This document shows positions 18,601-27,687 of a stretch of DNA of 64,000 nt, one piece after another. Origin of the DNA: Paenibacillus foliorum (GTDB lineage: Bacteria > Bacillota > Bacilli > Paenibacillales > NBRC-103111); the NCBI RefSeq assembly GCF_013141765.1, contig NZ_WHOD01000049.1, positions 186,001 to 250,000 on the forward strand, in the 5' to 3' direction. Within the stretch, counting starts at the first letter, position 1. Each line of letters begins with the position of its first letter. The notes beneath the pieces were generated by a model. It did not search any database, had not been told where the DNA came from, and saw only the letters and a program-made list of their open reading frames with translations. A program made the position numbers and the translations under genes.

Positions 18601-19542
18601 TCATAAATGAACAGACTTAGCCGCCTTAACCGGAATCTCCCGACCTCGAGGTTTCAATGTCCCTATCACAATTCCCACTGTAGTGAGGGTAAAGGCCACG
18701 ACATGAATCCAGCCTATTCTCTCATTCAAAAAAACAACGCCTCCGACCATACTTGCAAAAGGCATAGCATTGATAAACATAGCGGTACGGTTAGCACCGA
18801 GACGCTTGATACCATGATTCCAGCCCAATGTACCGAGCGATGAAGCCCCCCAGGCAGAGAGAAGCATGACCAACCACGCCATCCCCGTAAAATGCACATT
18901 CACATACGATGCAGGTCCCATGACTACTAAGGTACCAACATTCAGCATGACTCCCCCAATGATAGTCGAATAAGCCGTGACAACCAAGGTTGGGATCGTG
19001 GAAGAGGAAATTTTCTTGATGAGCAGACCTCCAATTACATAGGCCAGCATCGAAAGCAGCATGATCATATCGCCCCAGCCCGACACAGCGAGCGAATCTC
19101 CTGAAGATTTGGAGGTAACGACCAATAATACTCCTGAAAAACCGAACAATATGCCGATACCTAATTTATAATTGAACTTCTCCCCAATAAAAATAGCTGC
19201 TAGAAGTGCTGTGGTAAGCGGGTTTAGTCCAAGTATGAGGGAAGCATTAGTTGCCGTAGTCGTTGTAACGCCATATGCCAAAAAAAGCTGATGAAAGAAA
19301 ATAGATGTGATGCCTATCAAAGAAAGCAATAGCCATTCCTTGGCATTCGGCTTATAGAAGCCGTACTTTTTCCAAACAAATGGAAGCAGTACAAGACCCG
19401 CAAGGGGCATCCTAATAGCAGCGACCATCATAGGAGAAATGGTTGCTGTAAGGTACTTGACCATCACAATATTCAAACCCCACGAGATAACAACCAGAGC
19501 TAAAATCACATAAATAATTTTTTCTGACTTGATCAACTTCAC
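18601..19542 (-). CDS. EamA/DMT-family transporter (10 TM)
   Basis: About 313 residues with ten hydrophobic helices in two repeated halves, typical of the drug/metabolite transporter superfamily (for example PGLVLLP after TM3 and LGLNPLTTALLAAIFIGE at the end of the first repeat). Members export amino acids, nucleosides or other metabolites, and the substrate is not predictable. The start is ambiguous. GTG at 19557, GTG at 19542 and TTG at 19536 are all in frame. GGGAG lies best for 19536 and acceptably for 19542. A conserved K-rich start (LIKSEK) is shared by all choices. It appears to be transcribed alone. Confidence 0.88.
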   Translation of the reverse strand: MKLIKSEKIIYVILALVVISWGLNIVMVKYLTATISPMMVAAIRMPLAGLVLLPFVWKKYGFYKPNAKEWLLLSLIGITSIFFHQLFLAYGVTTTTATNASLILGLNPLTTALLAAIFIGEKFNYKLGIGILFGFSGVLLVVTSKSSGDSLAVSGWGDMIMLLSMLAYVIGGLLIKKISSSTIPTLVVTAYSTIIGGVMLNVGTLVVMGPASYVNVHFTGMAWLVMLLSAWGASSLGTLGWNHGIKRLGANRTAMFINAMPFASMVGGVVFLNERIGWIHVVAFTLTTVGIVIGTLKPRGREIPVKAAKSVHL

Positions 19543-19627
19543 GCACTCCCATATCACTTGTTGTCTATGACCAAAGCCATATCATACCACGCTGCTGACA
19601 ATTTAGGTAGGCATTTAGAAAGCGTGT

Positions 19628-19666
19628 AAATAAAGCCCCATCCCTAAAAATGCAGGAATAAGGCTT
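19628..19666 (-). terminator. Probable terminator of the YvbH-like gene
   Basis: Minus strand AAGCC...ATTCCT / AGGGAT...GGGCTT imperfect stem around a T-rich loop, followed by TTTATTT. Confidence 0.55.
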
Positions 19667-19681
19667 GCTTTCGCTTATCAT

Positions 19682-20296
19682 CTAATTGTTAATATAACGT
19701 TCAAACACAAAACCGAAGTCCTTTACATGATATTGCTTCCGAGTATCCGTAAGCCAAGAGAATGTAGCTTGATTCAATTCCTTGAACTGCTCCGCTATAT
19801 TGCCTTGATATTTAGCAATTTGGCTTAATACTCCGGATGCGGTATCCAGGCTTTCCTTAGCGTGGGCTAAGGCGACTTCATTCTCGCGGGATATTTCGGC
19901 AATCTTGACGAGTGCTTTGTACAGGTCCTTAATTTCTTCCAAATGTTTTTTATGCACATCGATGGAGTATGAAATAGAGCCCAAAGTAAATTTAATCTCC
20001 ACATCCAGATCGATCGTCCCCGCAGTCTCAAGACTCACATCCGAAATATGATAGGAGCTATAGCTGTAACGACGAAGTGTACGTTTCTTACTCATGGCAC
20101 TCGTGCCGTCGAGATGAATCAGTGATTGGTTGGTGAAGCAGTATTCGTCTGATTTAGACTTGATGAGAAAGAAAATCTTCTCTCCATCTTCATGCATGAC
20201 ATAGTCGTCCGAATCGACCTTATCGTAATTTTCCGGCTTGATCACGCTGCCTAAATCACTTAATCCAAGAATGTCAGCCGCCACTTTACCAAACAT
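19682..20296 (-). CDS. Bacterial PH-domain protein, YvbH-like
   Basis: A 204-residue cytosolic protein. Residues ~1-125 look like a bacterial pleckstrin-homology domain (bPH_1), including YCFTNQSLIHLDG and SSYHISDVSLETAGTIDLDVEI, patterns I recall from Bacillus YvbH. Residues ~125-204 form a helical oligomerisation-type extension (YvbH_ext) with heptad-like stretches. The function of this family is not known; PH folds usually mediate protein or lipid contacts. RBS GAGAGGGAT precedes the ATG. It stands alone between the transporter and the GH28 locus. Confidence 0.78.
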   Translation of the reverse strand: MFGKVAADILGLSDLGSVIKPENYDKVDSDDYVMHEDGEKIFFLIKSKSDEYCFTNQSLIHLDGTSAMSKKRTLRRYSYSSYHISDVSLETAGTIDLDVEIKFTLGSISYSIDVHKKHLEEIKDLYKALVKIAEISRENEVALAHAKESLDTASGVLSQIAKYQGNIAEQFKELNQATFSWLTDTRKQYHVKDFGFVFERYINN

Positions 20297-20404
20297 GGTA
20301 TCATCCCTCTCATGACATTTATTTCTTCCTATATTCTACCATGTTTGGTGTGTCGCACAACCGCTAATTTAACGTACTATAAGCTTTTCTTCAGCTTCTT
20401 TAAG

Positions 20405-21961
20405 TTACTTCGGCATCCGATTGGCAGCTGCGAAATATTCCGGCTCTGACCCGTCCGTAAAGCGAACAGCCTTCTTAGCCTTTGAGAAATCATTTCCGAC
20501 TACAAACAATTGATCCGGATTCACCCGCTCCAACGATAGGAAAGCTCCTGTCCCCGCTTCCGCTTTACAGCCTTCCACAGACAGCTCTCTAACGTCTTTT
20601 AATTCGACCGCCGAGCTGCCCGCTTGTGCAGGTCCTCCGCGGAAGCCCTTAAGTGATAAGCGTTCGATGCTTTCTCCAGAAAAAGCATGAGACCAATGCC
20701 GATTCGGCTCACCAGCCCAGACAACCTCGATATCATCGAACGATACGTTCTTTGCATGCCTACAAAACACAGCCGGTACGTCGTGCTGGAATACGCCACG
20801 GATCGACGGCTGCGTATCGAACAAGCCTCCTGGATAACCGCTTTTACGACGCATGATCAGCTTGAGGCCGCGTATAGAGATGCCTTCAATAACGCTGTCC
20901 TCCGAACCCTCTAAATAGACACCGCCTTCGCTCTCCACACTCAGATGATCCACCCGGATGTTGCGAATGATTCCCGGGGCAGCATGCTTTTCACTGCGCC
21001 GCTCAGCCGTAATGAAGATCGGTTCGCTCTTGCCCCACCATCTTAGCGGCCTTGCAATCTCAGCTTCATCGCTGAACAGCCTCGTTTCGATCACAATGTT
21101 AGAGAATAGAATATTCTCAATAGTCGCTCCATCCCTGACCCATACTCCTAGCCCTCGGTTGGAATCGCGAATGACGCAATTTTGCACCACAATATTGCGG
21201 ATATCTGCATGGGTTTCGGTACCGATTTTCACAGCGGAATCATGCGTGGTCATCGTACAATTGGTTACTGTAATATTCTCGCATGCCCCGTAACGCTCAG
21301 CCCCATACTGGGTCGTTTTCACCACAATGCAGTCGTCCCCAGTCTCGATGTGGCAATCCGAAATATGTACGTCCTTGCAGCAGTCGGGATCAATACCGTC
21401 ATTATTGGGCGCACGCAGCTGACCCATAATCTTAATCCCATGAATCGTAACACGTTGGCACCCTGTCATATGCAGTCCCCATGAGGAAGCTCTGTGAAGA
21501 GTAACATCCCGGAACAGGACGTCGGTACAGCCCTCGAAATCAATCATTTTGGGGCGAAAAGCCGATATCGGCAGCAGAACATAATCCCCATCCTGCTTCT
21601 CCGGCTCCAAAAACAACTCACCTCGTCCGTCAATCGTCCCCATCCCCGTAACGGAAATCCGTTCGGCATGCCGGGCACATAGCAGCGCGCTGCTTCCTTG
21701 ACCATCACTAAGTGCTTGTCCGTCGGAATCGGCAGATGTGAAGTCCTGCTCCTCCAGACTGCTCACGATTCTAGCCGCGGCATCCAGATGAAGATTCACA
21801 TTGGATTTCAACATCAAGGTGCCGGACAAGAAATGGCCCTGCGGTACAAGCACGGTGCCTCCGCCTTGCTTTTCACAGTGATCGATTGCAGCTTGAATGC
21901 TTTTTGTATCCTTGGTAACTGCATCCCCTACAGCTCCAAAATCACGAATATTTATAAACAA
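20405..21961 (-). CDS. Glycoside hydrolase family 28 (polygalacturonase-like)
   Basis: About 518 residues forming a right-handed parallel beta-helix. The N-terminus INIRDFGAVGD...TKSIQAAIDHCE is typical of the pectin-lyase superfamily. Catalytic features of GH28 are seen: NNDGIDPD, then ETGDDCIVVKT with the paired Asp, and a His in THDSAVKIGTE. There is no signal peptide, so it acts in the cytosol on oligosaccharides that have been imported. The TTG at 21961 is chosen because AAAAGGAG lies 10 bases before it, 16 bp after the preceding stop, and the protein then starts at the conserved fold. It is the last gene of the transporter-sulfatase operon. Substrate may be a sulfated uronate-containing glycan rather than plain pectin. 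Confidence 0.88.
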   Translation of the reverse strand: MFINIRDFGAVGDAVTKDTKSIQAAIDHCEKQGGGTVLVPQGHFLSGTLMLKSNVNLHLDAAARIVSSLEEQDFTSADSDGQALSDGQGSSALLCARHAERISVTGMGTIDGRGELFLEPEKQDGDYVLLPISAFRPKMIDFEGCTDVLFRDVTLHRASSWGLHMTGCQRVTIHGIKIMGQLRAPNNDGIDPDCCKDVHISDCHIETGDDCIVVKTTQYGAERYGACENITVTNCTMTTHDSAVKIGTETHADIRNIVVQNCVIRDSNRGLGVWVRDGATIENILFSNIVIETRLFSDEAEIARPLRWWGKSEPIFITAERRSEKHAAPGIIRNIRVDHLSVESEGGVYLEGSEDSVIEGISIRGLKLIMRRKSGYPGGLFDTQPSIRGVFQHDVPAVFCRHAKNVSFDDIEVVWAGEPNRHWSHAFSGESIERLSLKGFRGGPAQAGSSAVELKDVRELSVEGCKAEAGTGAFLSLERVNPDQLFVVGNDFSKAKKAVRFTDGSEPEYFAAANRMPK

Positions 21962-21977
21962 CGCTGGACATCTCCTT

Positions 21978-22634
21978 TTACATGGCATCTCCACAATAAA
22001 TCGTGAACACCTCATCAATCGGCTTGAAATACAAATGTCCGTCCTCCCAAGGCTGGAAATGCAGATCCATGCGGGAATCGTTCCAATTCACCGGAGTACC
22101 GGAGGTGCTCAGCTTCTTGGGAAGAATCGGCTCTTCAATAACTTTGGGAAACTCTTGATAACCGAACATCAGATTCTCATGCATCGCTATGATTTCATAC
22201 TTATCCCCGAGGAATGCCCTCTCCTCCTGCAGCTGGTAATGATAATAAATGTAGCTGCTGATCATTTCAGGCTTCAGATGAGCCACCCGACCCACTCGCC
22301 GCTCAACCGGTTCCTTACGAAGCCAGTGTTCATAACCCGCCGGTTCATTAAAATGAAACACATCCGTCATGAGAATCCATTTCCTCATCTGCTGTGTACC
22401 CGGCCAATCCTCCAAGTGTTCCTGCAGTTCACCAAACATATCCTCAGGGGCAATATCCCGCCCTATACATTCAACATATAGAAACAGATTTCTCATCCAT
22501 TTATAACAGCCGATGGTCATGATTTCTCCATCACGAACCAGCTGTCGAGCAACCTCTTGTAATTCAGCTAGCTGTAATAGACCTGCTTCTTCCTGCCCAC
22601 TTTTCAGCTGGGCCCGGAACATGAATCGTTTCAT
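21978..22634 (-). CDS. RhaM-like (L-rhamnose mutarotase-like) protein with C-terminal extension
   Basis: A 218-residue soluble protein. The first ~110 residues (MKRFMFRAQLKSG, then a helix, GCYKWMRNLFLYVECIG, and HLEDWPGTQQMRKWI) resemble the dimeric alpha/beta-barrel L-rhamnose mutarotase family, which interconverts sugar anomers. The last ~100 residues have no match that I recognise. Position between a sulfatase and a GH28 enzyme supports a role in sugar handling after depolymerisation. RBS GGGGAG is well placed. I am moderately sure of the fold and unsure of the reaction. Confidence 0.55.
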   Translation of the reverse strand: MKRFMFRAQLKSGQEEAGLLQLAELQEVARQLVRDGEIMTIGCYKWMRNLFLYVECIGRDIAPEDMFGELQEHLEDWPGTQQMRKWILMTDVFHFNEPAGYEHWLRKEPVERRVGRVAHLKPEMISSYIYYHYQLQEERAFLGDKYEIIAMHENLMFGYQEFPKVIEEPILPKKLSTSGTPVNWNDSRMDLHFQPWEDGHLYFKPIDEVFTIYCGDAM

Positions 22635-22730
22635 AATTCGCTCTCCCCTTTTATTGGGTCAAAGGTAAAATTTCAGGACATCGCTAGTCCATTGAAAGGA
22701 ATTGCCCACCCTCATTCGAACACTCAAGTG

Positions 22731-24122
22731 CTATTGCTCAATTTCCTCAGTCAGTACGCGGAGCTGTCCAGAGGGCTTCATAGGAAGCGGCACAATAATG
22801 GGCGCGTCTTCCCCTGCTTCGAGCATACGTGAGATTAGGCGCTCTCTAAGATGTATTCTTACCGCTTCGTGCGATTCCGAATCCACCAAGTTCGACAGCT
22901 CGTAAGGGTCCGCCATGAGGTCATATAGAAATTCCTCCACATACTCGGAGGAGCCTGAATCCTTGATCGGATTCCGCTCAGGAGCGGTCACGCCGTATTT
23001 CCACCTGCCAGTACGGATGGCACGCGCTACTTGCGATTCGCTGATCTGCACGAATACCTCCCGCGGCCATTCTGAGGCCGCGTCGCCACCCGCACTTCCG
23101 CCGCGAAGCAGCGGGAGCAGAGAGCGTCCCTGCATCTGCTGCGGTACCTCAATGCCAGCGGCATCCAATAGCGTAGGCGGAAGGTCGATCAGACTGACCA
23201 GCTCACGCACGCTTCCGCCGCCGCTGAACCCTGGGCCGGTAAAAGCCATCGGCACGCGAATAGAGCTTTCATGGCAGGAACGTTTGTACTCGCTGTTGCG
23301 AGTTTTAAAGTGACAGCCATGATCGGAGGTAAAAGCGATAATGGTATTATCGGCAAAATCTAGGCTTTTAAGAGCGTCCATCAAACGGCCAAGCGCTTCA
23401 TCAAGACGTTTGACCATCCCATAGTAGCCGTCCAAATGCTGGTGCGCCGTGCCTCCAAGCGCGGCAAGATCCGGCGGTACATACCGACCTGTATAGTTCC
23501 CGCGATACCCGTCCGGCGAGGGATAATCATCTCGATGATTCTGATGGTGAGGCTCCAAATACGAGATAAACAGGAAAAACGGACGCTCTTTCCCTCGCTG
23601 ATCTCCAACATACCGGATAGCCGCGTCAGTCAATGCGTCAACCCTGTAGCCGGGCAGCTCTACTCGTTCATTCTCCTCGTTAAACAGCACAGTCCGATAA
23701 GCATCCGAGGTATGCTCCAAGGAATCTGCCGCCAGCCAACGCTGATAACCTCCCCGCTTCTCAACCGGTACAGGCTCTGTCCGAGTGCTCGCCAAATGCC
23801 ATTTGCCCATGTAAGCTGTCTCGTATCCCGACTCGTTAAAAGCACGGGCGATCGTATCGGCATCCTCACGCATCGGTATTCCGTTAGTAAAGCAGCCGGA
23901 TTCGGTCGCATATAATCCGGTTTGCAGACATGAACGTGCCGGACCGCAAACCGGCTGGCAGGTGAATGCGTAAGGAATATGGGTTCCATATGTAGCCATA
24001 CGATCCAAATTCGGGGTCAAATTCAGTGGATTACCATGGAGCCCCATTGTATCCCACCGCTGCTGGTCTGTAAAAAACACAATCACATTCGGCTGTTTCT
24101 TCGTTCCATTACTCATATCCAT
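22731..24122 (-). CDS. Cysteine-type sulfatase (sulfatase family S1)
   Basis: About 463 residues. The N-terminus NVIVFFTDQQRWDTMG gives the first metal-binding Asp residues. CGPARSCLQTG is the C-x-P-x-R...TG signature whose cysteine is oxidised to formylglycine, the catalytic residue of type I sulfatases. YMGKWHLA and TSDHGCHF supply further conserved active-site residues. There is no signal peptide, so it likely desulfates imported oligosaccharides. The maturation enzyme (FGE or anSME) is not in the window. The ATG at 24122 follows AAAGGTG. It sits between the ABC permeases and the RhaM-like and GH28 genes in one operon, which points to a sulfated polysaccharide as the nutrient. Confidence 0.93.
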   Translation of the reverse strand: MDMSNGTKKQPNVIVFFTDQQRWDTMGLHGNPLNLTPNLDRMATYGTHIPYAFTCQPVCGPARSCLQTGLYATESGCFTNGIPMREDADTIARAFNESGYETAYMGKWHLASTRTEPVPVEKRGGYQRWLAADSLEHTSDAYRTVLFNEENERVELPGYRVDALTDAAIRYVGDQRGKERPFFLFISYLEPHHQNHRDDYPSPDGYRGNYTGRYVPPDLAALGGTAHQHLDGYYGMVKRLDEALGRLMDALKSLDFADNTIIAFTSDHGCHFKTRNSEYKRSCHESSIRVPMAFTGPGFSGGGSVRELVSLIDLPPTLLDAAGIEVPQQMQGRSLLPLLRGGSAGGDAASEWPREVFVQISESQVARAIRTGRWKYGVTAPERNPIKDSGSSEYVEEFLYDLMADPYELSNLVDSESHEAVRIHLRERLISRMLEAGEDAPIIVPLPMKPSGQLRVLTEEIEQ

Positions 24123-24193
24123 CACCTACACCTTTTGATAATAATCCAGCACAATAAGCAGCCCTAAGGCTCATCACTCCAATAAGCTTTTCC

Positions 24194-25084
24194 TTATCCC
24201 TTAATACCTGTAGTTGCAATTCCTTCTACAAAATAACGCTGAGAGAAGAAAAACAGCAGTATCGGCGGAAGCACAGCCAGAACGGACATCGCCATAATCT
24301 GATTCCACTCCACCGTACCCCCCGTAGAGTCGATAGACATACGTAGAGCAAGCGAGATCGGAAACTTTTTGACACTGTTGATAAAAATTAACGAATTGAA
24401 GAAATCATTCCATGTCCAAATAAATTGAAAAATGGCTGCTGACATCAGCGCAGGAAAGCTTAAAGGCAGCAAAATGCGGAACAAAATACCCGGAGGGCTG
24501 CACCCGTCCATAACTGCCGACTCGTCAAGCTCCTTAGGCAGCCCACGAAAAAACTGCACAAGCATAAAGATAAAGAAAGGAAAACATCCAAAGGCAGCCG
24601 GAACAATAAACGGTAAATAGCTGTCGAGCCAATCCAGATTACGAAAGATCAAATACCTCGGAATAATGATAACCGAATGCGGCAGCATCAGCGTCGATAT
24701 CATTAGAATAAACATAAAGTTGCGCAGTGGAAATGTAAAGCGCGCGAAGCCATACGCTACAAGCACACTGGATAAGACGGTAAAGAACGCAGTAGGCACC
24801 ACAAGCAGAAACGTATTTTTGAAAAATGTCGCATACGTATACTGCCCCGTTCCTGCCCATCCCTTTACATAGGAATCCCATACGAACTGCTGCGGTAGAA
24901 GCTGCAAGGAGCCGAACAAATCCGCATTGGTTTTAAAGGAGCTTAAGAACAGCCAAATTAAGGGGTACACCATGATCCAGCCCAACAGCAGCAGAAATAG
25001 ATGAGTCACCCATTTCTTCTTCAGAATAGATGATTTCCGTCTGGCATTTCCCCCGGGGAACGTTGAAGGCACCGGCATACTCAT
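24194..25084 (-). CDS. Carbohydrate ABC transporter permease, MalG type
   Basis: A 296-residue inner-membrane protein with six predicted helices and the EAA loop (ELDESAVMDGCSPPGILFRILLPLSFPAL) that docks onto the ATPase. It overlaps the upstream permease gene by one base (TAATG), implying coupled translation. It ends with GIATTGIKG, common in MalG/UgpE relatives. No ATPase gene is present in this operon. As in many Bacillales sugar importers, a shared MsmX-type ATPase is probably used. Confidence 0.95.
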   Translation of the reverse strand: MSMPVPSTFPGGNARRKSSILKKKWVTHLFLLLLGWIMVYPLIWLFLSSFKTNADLFGSLQLLPQQFVWDSYVKGWAGTGQYTYATFFKNTFLLVVPTAFFTVLSSVLVAYGFARFTFPLRNFMFILMISTLMLPHSVIIIPRYLIFRNLDWLDSYLPFIVPAAFGCFPFFIFMLVQFFRGLPKELDESAVMDGCSPPGILFRILLPLSFPALMSAAIFQFIWTWNDFFNSLIFINSVKKFPISLALRMSIDSTGGTVEWNQIMAMSVLAVLPPILLFFFSQRYFVEGIATTGIKG

Positions 25085-25977
25085 TAGTTTTTCCCCCCAT
25101 CTTCATAATGCACCCATGACCTGGCCGAACGGAATATCAGTAGGGTCAGCAATAGGATGATTGCAAATAAAAACCAAGACAATGCAGAAGCGTAGCCCAT
25201 CTTCATGTTCATAAACGCTTCGTCATATATTTTCAATCCGAGCAGGTAAGTCGCCTTCAGCGGACCGCCATTCGTCACAACGAAAGCAGCAGTGAATTCC
25301 TGCAGCGCATTGATCGTTTGCATAACCAAGTTAAAGAGAATGATCGGAGTCAGGAGCGGAAGCGTGATCTGTCTGAACATGCGAAGCTTGCTTGCCCCAT
25401 CGACCATCGCCGCTTCATACAGCTCCCCCGGAATTTGCTTCAAGCCGGCTAGGAACAGCACCATTGAGGAACCGAACTGCCAAACCACAAGCAGAGAGAT
25501 CGTGCCTAGAGCTACGGTCGGGCTTCCGAGCCAGTTAATTGGCGGAATGTGTAGGTAACCGAGCACATTATTGACTACCCCTTCCTTCATGAACAGAAAG
25601 CGCCATAGGATGGATATAGCTACGCTGCCGCCCAAAATTGAAGGTAAATAATACACAGTACGATAGAAATTGATGGCTCTGCTTTTCATATTGAGAAGAA
25701 CGGCAATGAATAGAGCAAAGGCCAGCTTGGCCGGAACTGCAATAATGGAGTAAATAAGGGTAACATTCAATGAGGGCAGGAAATCCTTATCTGCCGTTAA
25801 CATTTTGGTGTAGTTGTCCAAGCCGATAAACTTACCAGGCTTCACAACCGTCGCATCGGTAAATGAGTAATAGAAGGAAAGCAAAAGCGGGTACAGCTGA
25901 AACCAAATAAAGCCTATAATCCATGGGGACACAAACAACAACCCCCACCACGCGTGTGCACTCGTTATTTTTTTCAA
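25084..25977 (-). CDS. Carbohydrate ABC transporter permease, MalF type
   Basis: About 297 residues, six helices, with the EAA loop ELYEAAMVDGASKLRMFRQITLPLLTP. The start is set at the TTG at 25977 because AAAGGAT lies 9 bases upstream and gives the usual MKKITS-type beginning; a TTG 12 codons earlier (26013) has no RBS. Forms the heteromeric channel with the MalG-type permease. It is separated from the upstream binding-protein gene by an attenuator-like hairpin. Confidence 0.93.
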   Translation of the reverse strand: MKKITSAHAWWGLLFVSPWIIGFIWFQLYPLLLSFYYSFTDATVVKPGKFIGLDNYTKMLTADKDFLPSLNVTLIYSIIAVPAKLAFALFIAVLLNMKSRAINFYRTVYYLPSILGGSVAISILWRFLFMKEGVVNNVLGYLHIPPINWLGSPTVALGTISLLVVWQFGSSMVLFLAGLKQIPGELYEAAMVDGASKLRMFRQITLPLLTPIILFNLVMQTINALQEFTAAFVVTNGGPLKATYLLGLKIYDEAFMNMKMGYASALSWFLFAIILLLTLLIFRSARSWVHYEDGGKN

Positions 25978-26081
25978 GTCGATGTATCCTTTCCGTATGA
26001 AGTTAAACCCCAAAGTGACCCGTCCAGCAACCCCTATTTCCGTGTGCTCTGCGAGGAGGGGAGTATCCGAGATGCTCTTGT

Positions 26082-26114
26082 AAAAAGAGTGACGCCATCT
26101 CTGGCGGCACTCTT
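26082..26114 (-). terminator. Intra-operon terminator/attenuator after the binding-protein gene
   Basis: Minus strand AAGAGTG-CGCC / GGCG-CACTCTT stem followed by TTTTT, located 18 bp after the binding-protein stop and ~100 bp before the permease start. Such partial terminators let the binding protein be made in excess over the channel. Confidence 0.8.
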
Positions 26115-26131
26115 ACAGTTTCCTGTGTAGC

Positions 26132-27469
26132 CTATGATTTTAGTTCCTTCAGCTTCGCGTTAAACCCTTTGAGGATTTCATCAGCTGCCTGCTCTGGAGT
26201 CGCTTTGTTATAGATCAGCTTCTGAATCGAATCCTTCACAACTTGAGCCAGCTCTGCGTTAGTGCTGATTACGTTAGGCGCAACTGATTTCTTCTTCGCT
26301 GCCAAATCCAAGCCCTTGGAAATGTCTGGGTTCAGCTTGCCGGAATCCTCTAGCGCTTTACGTGCAGTAGACGAAGCCGGAATTCCACGTTGTGTAGTAA
26401 GAAGCATAGAGGCGTCTTTATCATTGATCAGCCAGTTCAAGAATTTCGCAGCTTCTTCTTTGTTTTTGCTATCCTTGGCAATAGCGAAGCCTGTGCCTGC
26501 TACCATAGGATTACCGGATTGCGCAGCATTCGGATTCTCTGGGAATGTGCCTACACCAATCTTGGCATTAGGTATCGCTTGCTTGTATTTATCCAGAGCC
26601 TGAACATAATCAAGCAGCATGCCAATCTCACCTTTAACCCATTTGGGGTTCTGCTCCATTTTGCCAACAAATGCTGTGCTGTCGCCGAACGGCTCCATCG
26701 TACCGCTGCTGTACAGATTCGACAAATAAGTCAAACCATCTGTCAACTGAGCTTTATCGAAGCCTGGCGTAAAGTCGTCGTTAACCCAGCCCTTGCCCGA
26801 TTTCTGCATGATATAAGGCTGTAGAATAACTTTATTGATTACGTCAATATCCGCTGTCAGCAGGTACGCGTTTTTATCCTTTTCATGAATCTTTTTGCCT
26901 TCCTCGATGATCTTATCCCAGGTCCAGACCGTATCAGCTGGAATACCAAACTTTTGCAGGAAGTCTTGATTCGTTATCGTCGTAGAAGCGAACATGCCTG
27001 CAGGAGCCATAATCTGCCGATCCTTATAGGAACCAAAAGCCTTCAGTGTATCAGCGGGAATTGTAGAGGTATCGACAAGATTTTTCACTGTATTCAGATC
27101 CAGCAAGAAATCGCTCAAATCCAAGGTCCATTCATAGGTGTATTGGAACAGATCCGGGGCGGTTTTGCCCGCGAATTGCGTAGAAAGCTTTTTGTTAAAT
27201 CCGTCAAACCCCATATATTCAGCTTCAATCTTCACATTCGGATTCAGCTTCATATAAGCATCAATAGCTGCCAGTGTAGCCTTATGTCGCGGATCATTCC
27301 CCCACCAAGCAAAACGGAGTGTGGTTTGCTTAGCTTCCACCTTTGTATCCGTTTTCGTTTCTGTTCCTTTAGAGCCGTTCCCCTCCGTGCCCGAGCCTCC
27401 CGAGCAAGCGGTCAGCCATGCCATTGACAGCAGAAGCATTCCTGCTACTAAACGCGGTTTTTTTATCAT
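26132..27469 (-). CDS. Extracellular sugar-binding lipoprotein of an ABC transporter
   Basis: A 445-residue family 1 solute-binding protein. The lipoprotein signal (MIKKPRLVAG, hydrophobic core, LTAC) places a lipidated cysteine at about residue 22, followed by a Gly/Ser/Thr/Lys linker. The mature part has the typical pattern LRFAWWGNDPRH, YMGFDGFNKKLSTQFAGKTAPDLFQ and GTGFAIAKDSKNKEEAAKFLNWL. It delivers an oligosaccharide to the two permeases encoded downstream. It heads the operon and is divergent from a response regulator gene that is its probable activator. Confidence 0.94.
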   Translation of the reverse strand: MIKKPRLVAGMLLLSMAWLTACSGGSGTEGNGSKGTETKTDTKVEAKQTTLRFAWWGNDPRHKATLAAIDAYMKLNPNVKIEAEYMGFDGFNKKLSTQFAGKTAPDLFQYTYEWTLDLSDFLLDLNTVKNLVDTSTIPADTLKAFGSYKDRQIMAPAGMFASTTITNQDFLQKFGIPADTVWTWDKIIEEGKKIHEKDKNAYLLTADIDVINKVILQPYIMQKSGKGWVNDDFTPGFDKAQLTDGLTYLSNLYSSGTMEPFGDSTAFVGKMEQNPKWVKGEIGMLLDYVQALDKYKQAIPNAKIGVGTFPENPNAAQSGNPMVAGTGFAIAKDSKNKEEAAKFLNWLINDKDASMLLTTQRGIPASSTARKALEDSGKLNPDISKGLDLAAKKKSVAPNVISTNAELAQVVKDSIQKLIYNKATPEQAADEILKGFNAKLKELKS

Positions 27470-27553
27470 CTTACATCCCCCAAAACGTTTATTTTTACTG
27501 GCGCCTCTAACAAAGTAACACGATTAATCTATAGAGAAAAGGGTTGTTCCTTA

Positions 27554-27568
27554 TGTAAAGCGCTTCCA
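27554..27568. promoter_or_regulatory. cre-like catabolite control site
   Basis: TGTAAAGCGCTTCCA lies between the divergent binding-protein and response-regulator genes and contains the AAAGCGCTT core of CcpA sites. The outer bases fit the consensus only partly. CcpA repression of sugar uptake is expected for such loci. Confidence 0.4.
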
Positions 27569-27687
27569 GACTCCCGTTTGTTTGGGGAAAGGTATCATTT
27601 CTTTAGAAAACACCTTTGTTTTCCCTTTTAAAAAGTCCGTTTACTTTTGTTTTTTGGATTCTGTATAATGGTAGAGGGTGATAAATA

